DNA of 64,000 nt from CAZSAK01 sp964605155 (GTDB lineage Bacteria > Pseudomonadota > Gammaproteobacteria > SZUA-140): NCBI GenBank assembly GCA_964605155.1, contig CAZSAK010000007.1, positions 1 to 64,000 on the forward strand, in the 5' to 3' direction. The position numbers were made by a program, and so were the translations under genes. This document shows, one piece after another, positions 61,746 through 64,000 of this stretch. Position 1 is the stretch's first letter, and every line of letters begins with the position of its first letter. Under the pieces are notes generated by a model, which did no database searches, was not told the origin of the DNA, and saw only the letters and a list, made by a program, of their open reading frames with translations.

Positions 61746-64000
61746 TCAAAACGGAAACGTCATTTCGGGTTTCAGCTTCAACATCGCCTGCTTGAACTGG
61801 TCCTGGATGCGCTTCAACGCCTGGCTGTTCTGCGCCTCGAAACGCAACACCAGGCACGGCGTGGTATTCGATGCCCGCACCAGCCCCCATCCATCCTCGA
61901 AGTCGGCGCGTATGCCGTCGATGGTCGTGATTCTCGCACCGGGAAAATGTGCCGCGGCTATCAGGTTGTTGATGAACTCTAAGTGTTCGTCTTCCGCCAT
62001 GGTGATGTTGAGTTCGGGCGTGTTGACGGCGTTTGGCAACGCGCCGAATATTTCGCCGGACGACCGCGGGTCTTTAGCCAGGATCTCCAGCAGGCGCGCG
62101 GCGGTGTACAGACCGTCGTCGAAACCGTACCAGCGCTCCTTGAAAAAGATATGACCGCTCATCTCGCCTGCCAGCAGATCGCCCGTCTCCTGCAGTTTGG
62201 CCTTGATCAAGGAATGGCCGGTCTTCCACATCAAGGGCTTTCCGCCCTCGCGGGTGATGACCTCGGCAAGATGACTGCTGCACTTGACATCATAGATGAT
62301 CTCGGCGCCCGGATTGCGTGACAGGACATCCGTTGCATACAGCATCATCTGCCGGTCCGGCCAGATGACCTCGCCTTTTGAATCGATCACTCCGAGACGA
62401 TCACCGTCACCGTCGAAGGCAAGACCGACATCGGCATCTTGTTCCATCACCTCTGAAACGAGATCCTTGAGATTTTCGGGCTTGCTCGGATCTGGATGAT
62501 GGTTCGGGAACTTGCCGTCAACCTCGCAAAACAGTTCATGGACCTCACAGCCGAGATCGCGCAGTAATTGTGGTGCGACTGCGCCCGCCACTCCGTTGCC
62601 GCAATCGACCACCACCCTGATGGGCCTTTGCAGCGTGATATCAGCGGTGATACGGGCGATGTAATCCGCAACGATGTCATGCGACTTGTACGTGCCTTCG
62701 CCCCGGGAATACCGACCACCCTCGATCCGCTTGCGCAAGGCCTGGATCATGGGACCGGATAGGGTTTTCCCGCCGAGCATGATCTTGAAACCGTTATAGG
62801 TGGGCGGATTATGGCTGCCGGTCACGATCACGCCGGAACCGGTTTTTAACTGGTAGGTTGCAAAATACAACACCGGTGTCGGCACCATGCCGATGTCGAT
62901 CACGTCCCTGCCGCTGTCGCGCAGGCCCTTGGCGAGCACGGCGGAAAAGCCTTTGCCCGACAGGCGGCCATCGCGGGCGACGACGATCGTCTGCTGTTGG
63001 ATTCGCTCTGCCTCGCTGCCGATGGCAAGCCCGATCTCGTAGACGAGTTCATCGGTCAGGGTATCACCGACGATGCCGCGTATATCATAGGCCTTGAAGA
63101 TCGAGGCCGGCACGGTCTTGCGGACAGGGGGCTGTTGTTGCTGGATCGTAGAAGCCTTATGCGGTTTGTCCAGCAGATCACCCTGCTGCTGTTTGATATC
63201 CAACCCCTTCTTGAGAGTTTGAGGCTGGGCCTGTTTTTTAGCCGCGGTCCTGGTCGGTGCGGGGTCACCCATGTTGAGGATGAAATGGGCCAGGTCCTGG
63301 TATGGTTTGAACCTCACAGGATAATGCGACCTGGCGTGTTTACTCCATTTTTCTAATACCAGGGTGTGCAGGGTTTTCTGGTCGCTGCGGATGGCGGCCA
63401 TCAGTATCCTCACGAACAGTACGCTTATTATGATCATCACCAACACCAACATAGCGCCGCCGCCGTATATATAGATTAAACCCGCATGTACCATTGCCGG
63501 ATCCACCGCGGCGTAATAATCCACCGACCAACGGGTACCACCGACCGGCACACTTGCCACCATGGTGGCCCCCTTCAGGGATGCGTCCCCCTTGACGGCC
63601 AGGCTCGTCCCCACGGGATCGTTGCCATGCTGAACGAGTTCGGCAAAACCCTCTGGCATATCCACCTTCGTTAACATCGAGGTGATCTTGCCGGCGGGGA
63701 ACGATAACAACAGGCTGCCGAGGAAGTTACGACTACTGTCAAATATCGGTGTCACGACATCGAAGTGTTGTATGGGAGTACCCAGTGTATGGGCCTCGAT
63801 GGATGGCGGTTTGCCCTGGATCTCCGCAAATCCGAGCAAATCGATATCGGCAAAGGACAGCGCTGGATAGTCCCCGGCCTCGAGTTGATCAACACCTGAC
63901 TTGATAAGCCTGATCCGGATGGCTTCGGGGACCAGTTGATGCAGTCGCTGCTCCGCCTGTTGCAGCGCTGTATCGACGTTTGCCGACAGTGGACCGATCA
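61746..64000 (-). CDS. algC: Phosphomannomutase/phosphoglucomutase AlgC with N-terminal membrane region, 5' end beyond window
   Basis: The frame is open from 61746 to the window edge with no stop, so the start lies outside. The C-terminal ~450 residues are AlgC: catalytic Ser in VIVTGSHNPPTYNGFK, metal loop LAFDGDGDRLGV and sugar loop LAGEMSGHIFF. It interconverts 1- and 6-phosphates of mannose and glucose for LPS and exopolysaccharide precursors. Upstream is a membrane helix (GLIYIYGGGAMLVLVMII) preceded by a presumably periplasmic sensor-like region. Long AlgC forms with such an N-terminus occur in gammaproteobacteria. Upstream genes (dut, coaBC in Pseudomonas) are not visible. Confidence 0.94.
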   Translation of the reverse strand, partial: IGPLSANVDTALQQAEQRLHQLVPEAIRIRLIKSGVDQLEAGDYPALSFADIDLLGFAEIQGKPPSIEAHTLGTPIQHFDVVTPIFDSSRNFLGSLLLSFPAGKITSMLTKVDMPEGFAELVQHGNDPVGTSLAVKGDASLKGATMVASVPVGGTRWSVDYYAAVDPAMVHAGLIYIYGGGAMLVLVMIIISVLFVRILMAAIRSDQKTLHTLVLEKWSKHARSHYPVRFKPYQDLAHFILNMGDPAPTRTAAKKQAQPQTLKKGLDIKQQQGDLLDKPHKASTIQQQQPPVRKTVPASIFKAYDIRGIVGDTLTDELVYEIGLAIGSEAERIQQQTIVVARDGRLSGKGFSAVLAKGLRDSGRDVIDIGMVPTPVLYFATYQLKTGSGVIVTGSHNPPTYNGFKIMLGGKTLSGPMIQALRKRIEGGRYSRGEGTYKSHDIVADYIARITADITLQRPIRVVVDCGNGVAGAVAPQLLRDLGCEVHELFCEVDGKFPNHHPDPSKPENLKDLVSEVMEQDADVGLAFDGDGDRLGVIDSKGEVIWPDRQMMLYATDVLSRNPGAEIIYDVKCSSHLAEVITREGGKPLMWKTGHSLIKAKLQETGDLLAGEMSGHIFFKERWYGFDDGLYTAARLLEILAKDPRSSGEIFGALPNAVNTPELNITMAEDEHLEFINNLIAAAHFPGARITTIDGIRADFEDGWGLVRASNTTPCLVLRFEAQNSQALKRIQDQFKQAMLKLKPEMTFPF

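Overview
This window looks like a chromosomal segment of a gammaproteobacterium, plausibly a chemolithotroph or facultative anaerobe of the Chromatiales/Thiotrichales type. Evidence for this: the tRNA-Tyr/Gly/Thr order that precedes tufB in Gammaproteobacteria, the yggS-proC-yggT-yggU and metX-metW blocks, a PTS-Ntr ptsP next to rppH, ttcA, and the algC-argB-pyrE neighbourhood. Species cannot be named from sequence alone. There is no complete insertion sequence, CRISPR array or prophage.

Layout. 1-300: three tRNA genes on the minus strand. 0.4-2.5 kb: galE, a VanZ-like membrane gene and a YgiM-type SH3b protein. 2.6-20.3 kb: a respiration, ion-homeostasis and stress block. It holds nhaA, a DUF2892 membrane gene, a one-polypeptide cbb3 oxidase (CcoN-CcoO-CcoP-like fusion) with a 72-residue membrane partner, a dihaem peroxidase, wrbA, a PRC-barrel protein, a CPA1 antiporter, a CaCA exchanger, a frameshifted CBS gene, a phospholipase-D/VTT fusion, a ferritin and a Crp/Fnr-family regulator. 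Five TTGA-N6-TCAA sites lie in this block. The regulator has the FNR-type E-x-x-S-R recognition helix but lacks a cysteine cluster, so I infer a local regulon.

20.9-42.3 kb is mostly housekeeping: an HD-GYP protein that has lost its HD pair, msrA-ilvD, an adenylate-forming enzyme plus ttcA, ptsP-rppH, a HAD phosphatase with an orphan FecCD-type permease and ATPase, pilT, yggS-proC-yggT-yggU, a dynamin-like GTPase that splits that block from metX-metW, and xthA. Two related imperfect palindromic elements of about 160 bp fill the convergent junctions ttcA/ptsP and ATPase/pilT.

42.4-58.3 kb appears to be an accessory island between xthA and pyrE. It contains a MerR-like regulator with its own terminator. 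An operon follows that encodes a ParA ATPase fused to a glycogen-binding-type domain, a P-loop-less FlhG/MinD-like protein and a third unknown protein. Then come a large PilZ-DUF1631-GGDEF-EAL protein, a CBS protein, a very A+T-rich lipoprotein and a 2442-residue secreted RHS/YD-repeat protein. The ParA operon is the best candidate for an undescribed system, probably polar or surface organisation linked to c-di-GMP. The RHS tip plus lipoprotein is a candidate effector/immunity or effector/accessory pair. 58.6-64 kb returns to the core: pyrE, a TauE/SafE permease, a DUF4124 protein, argB and algC, the last running off the window.
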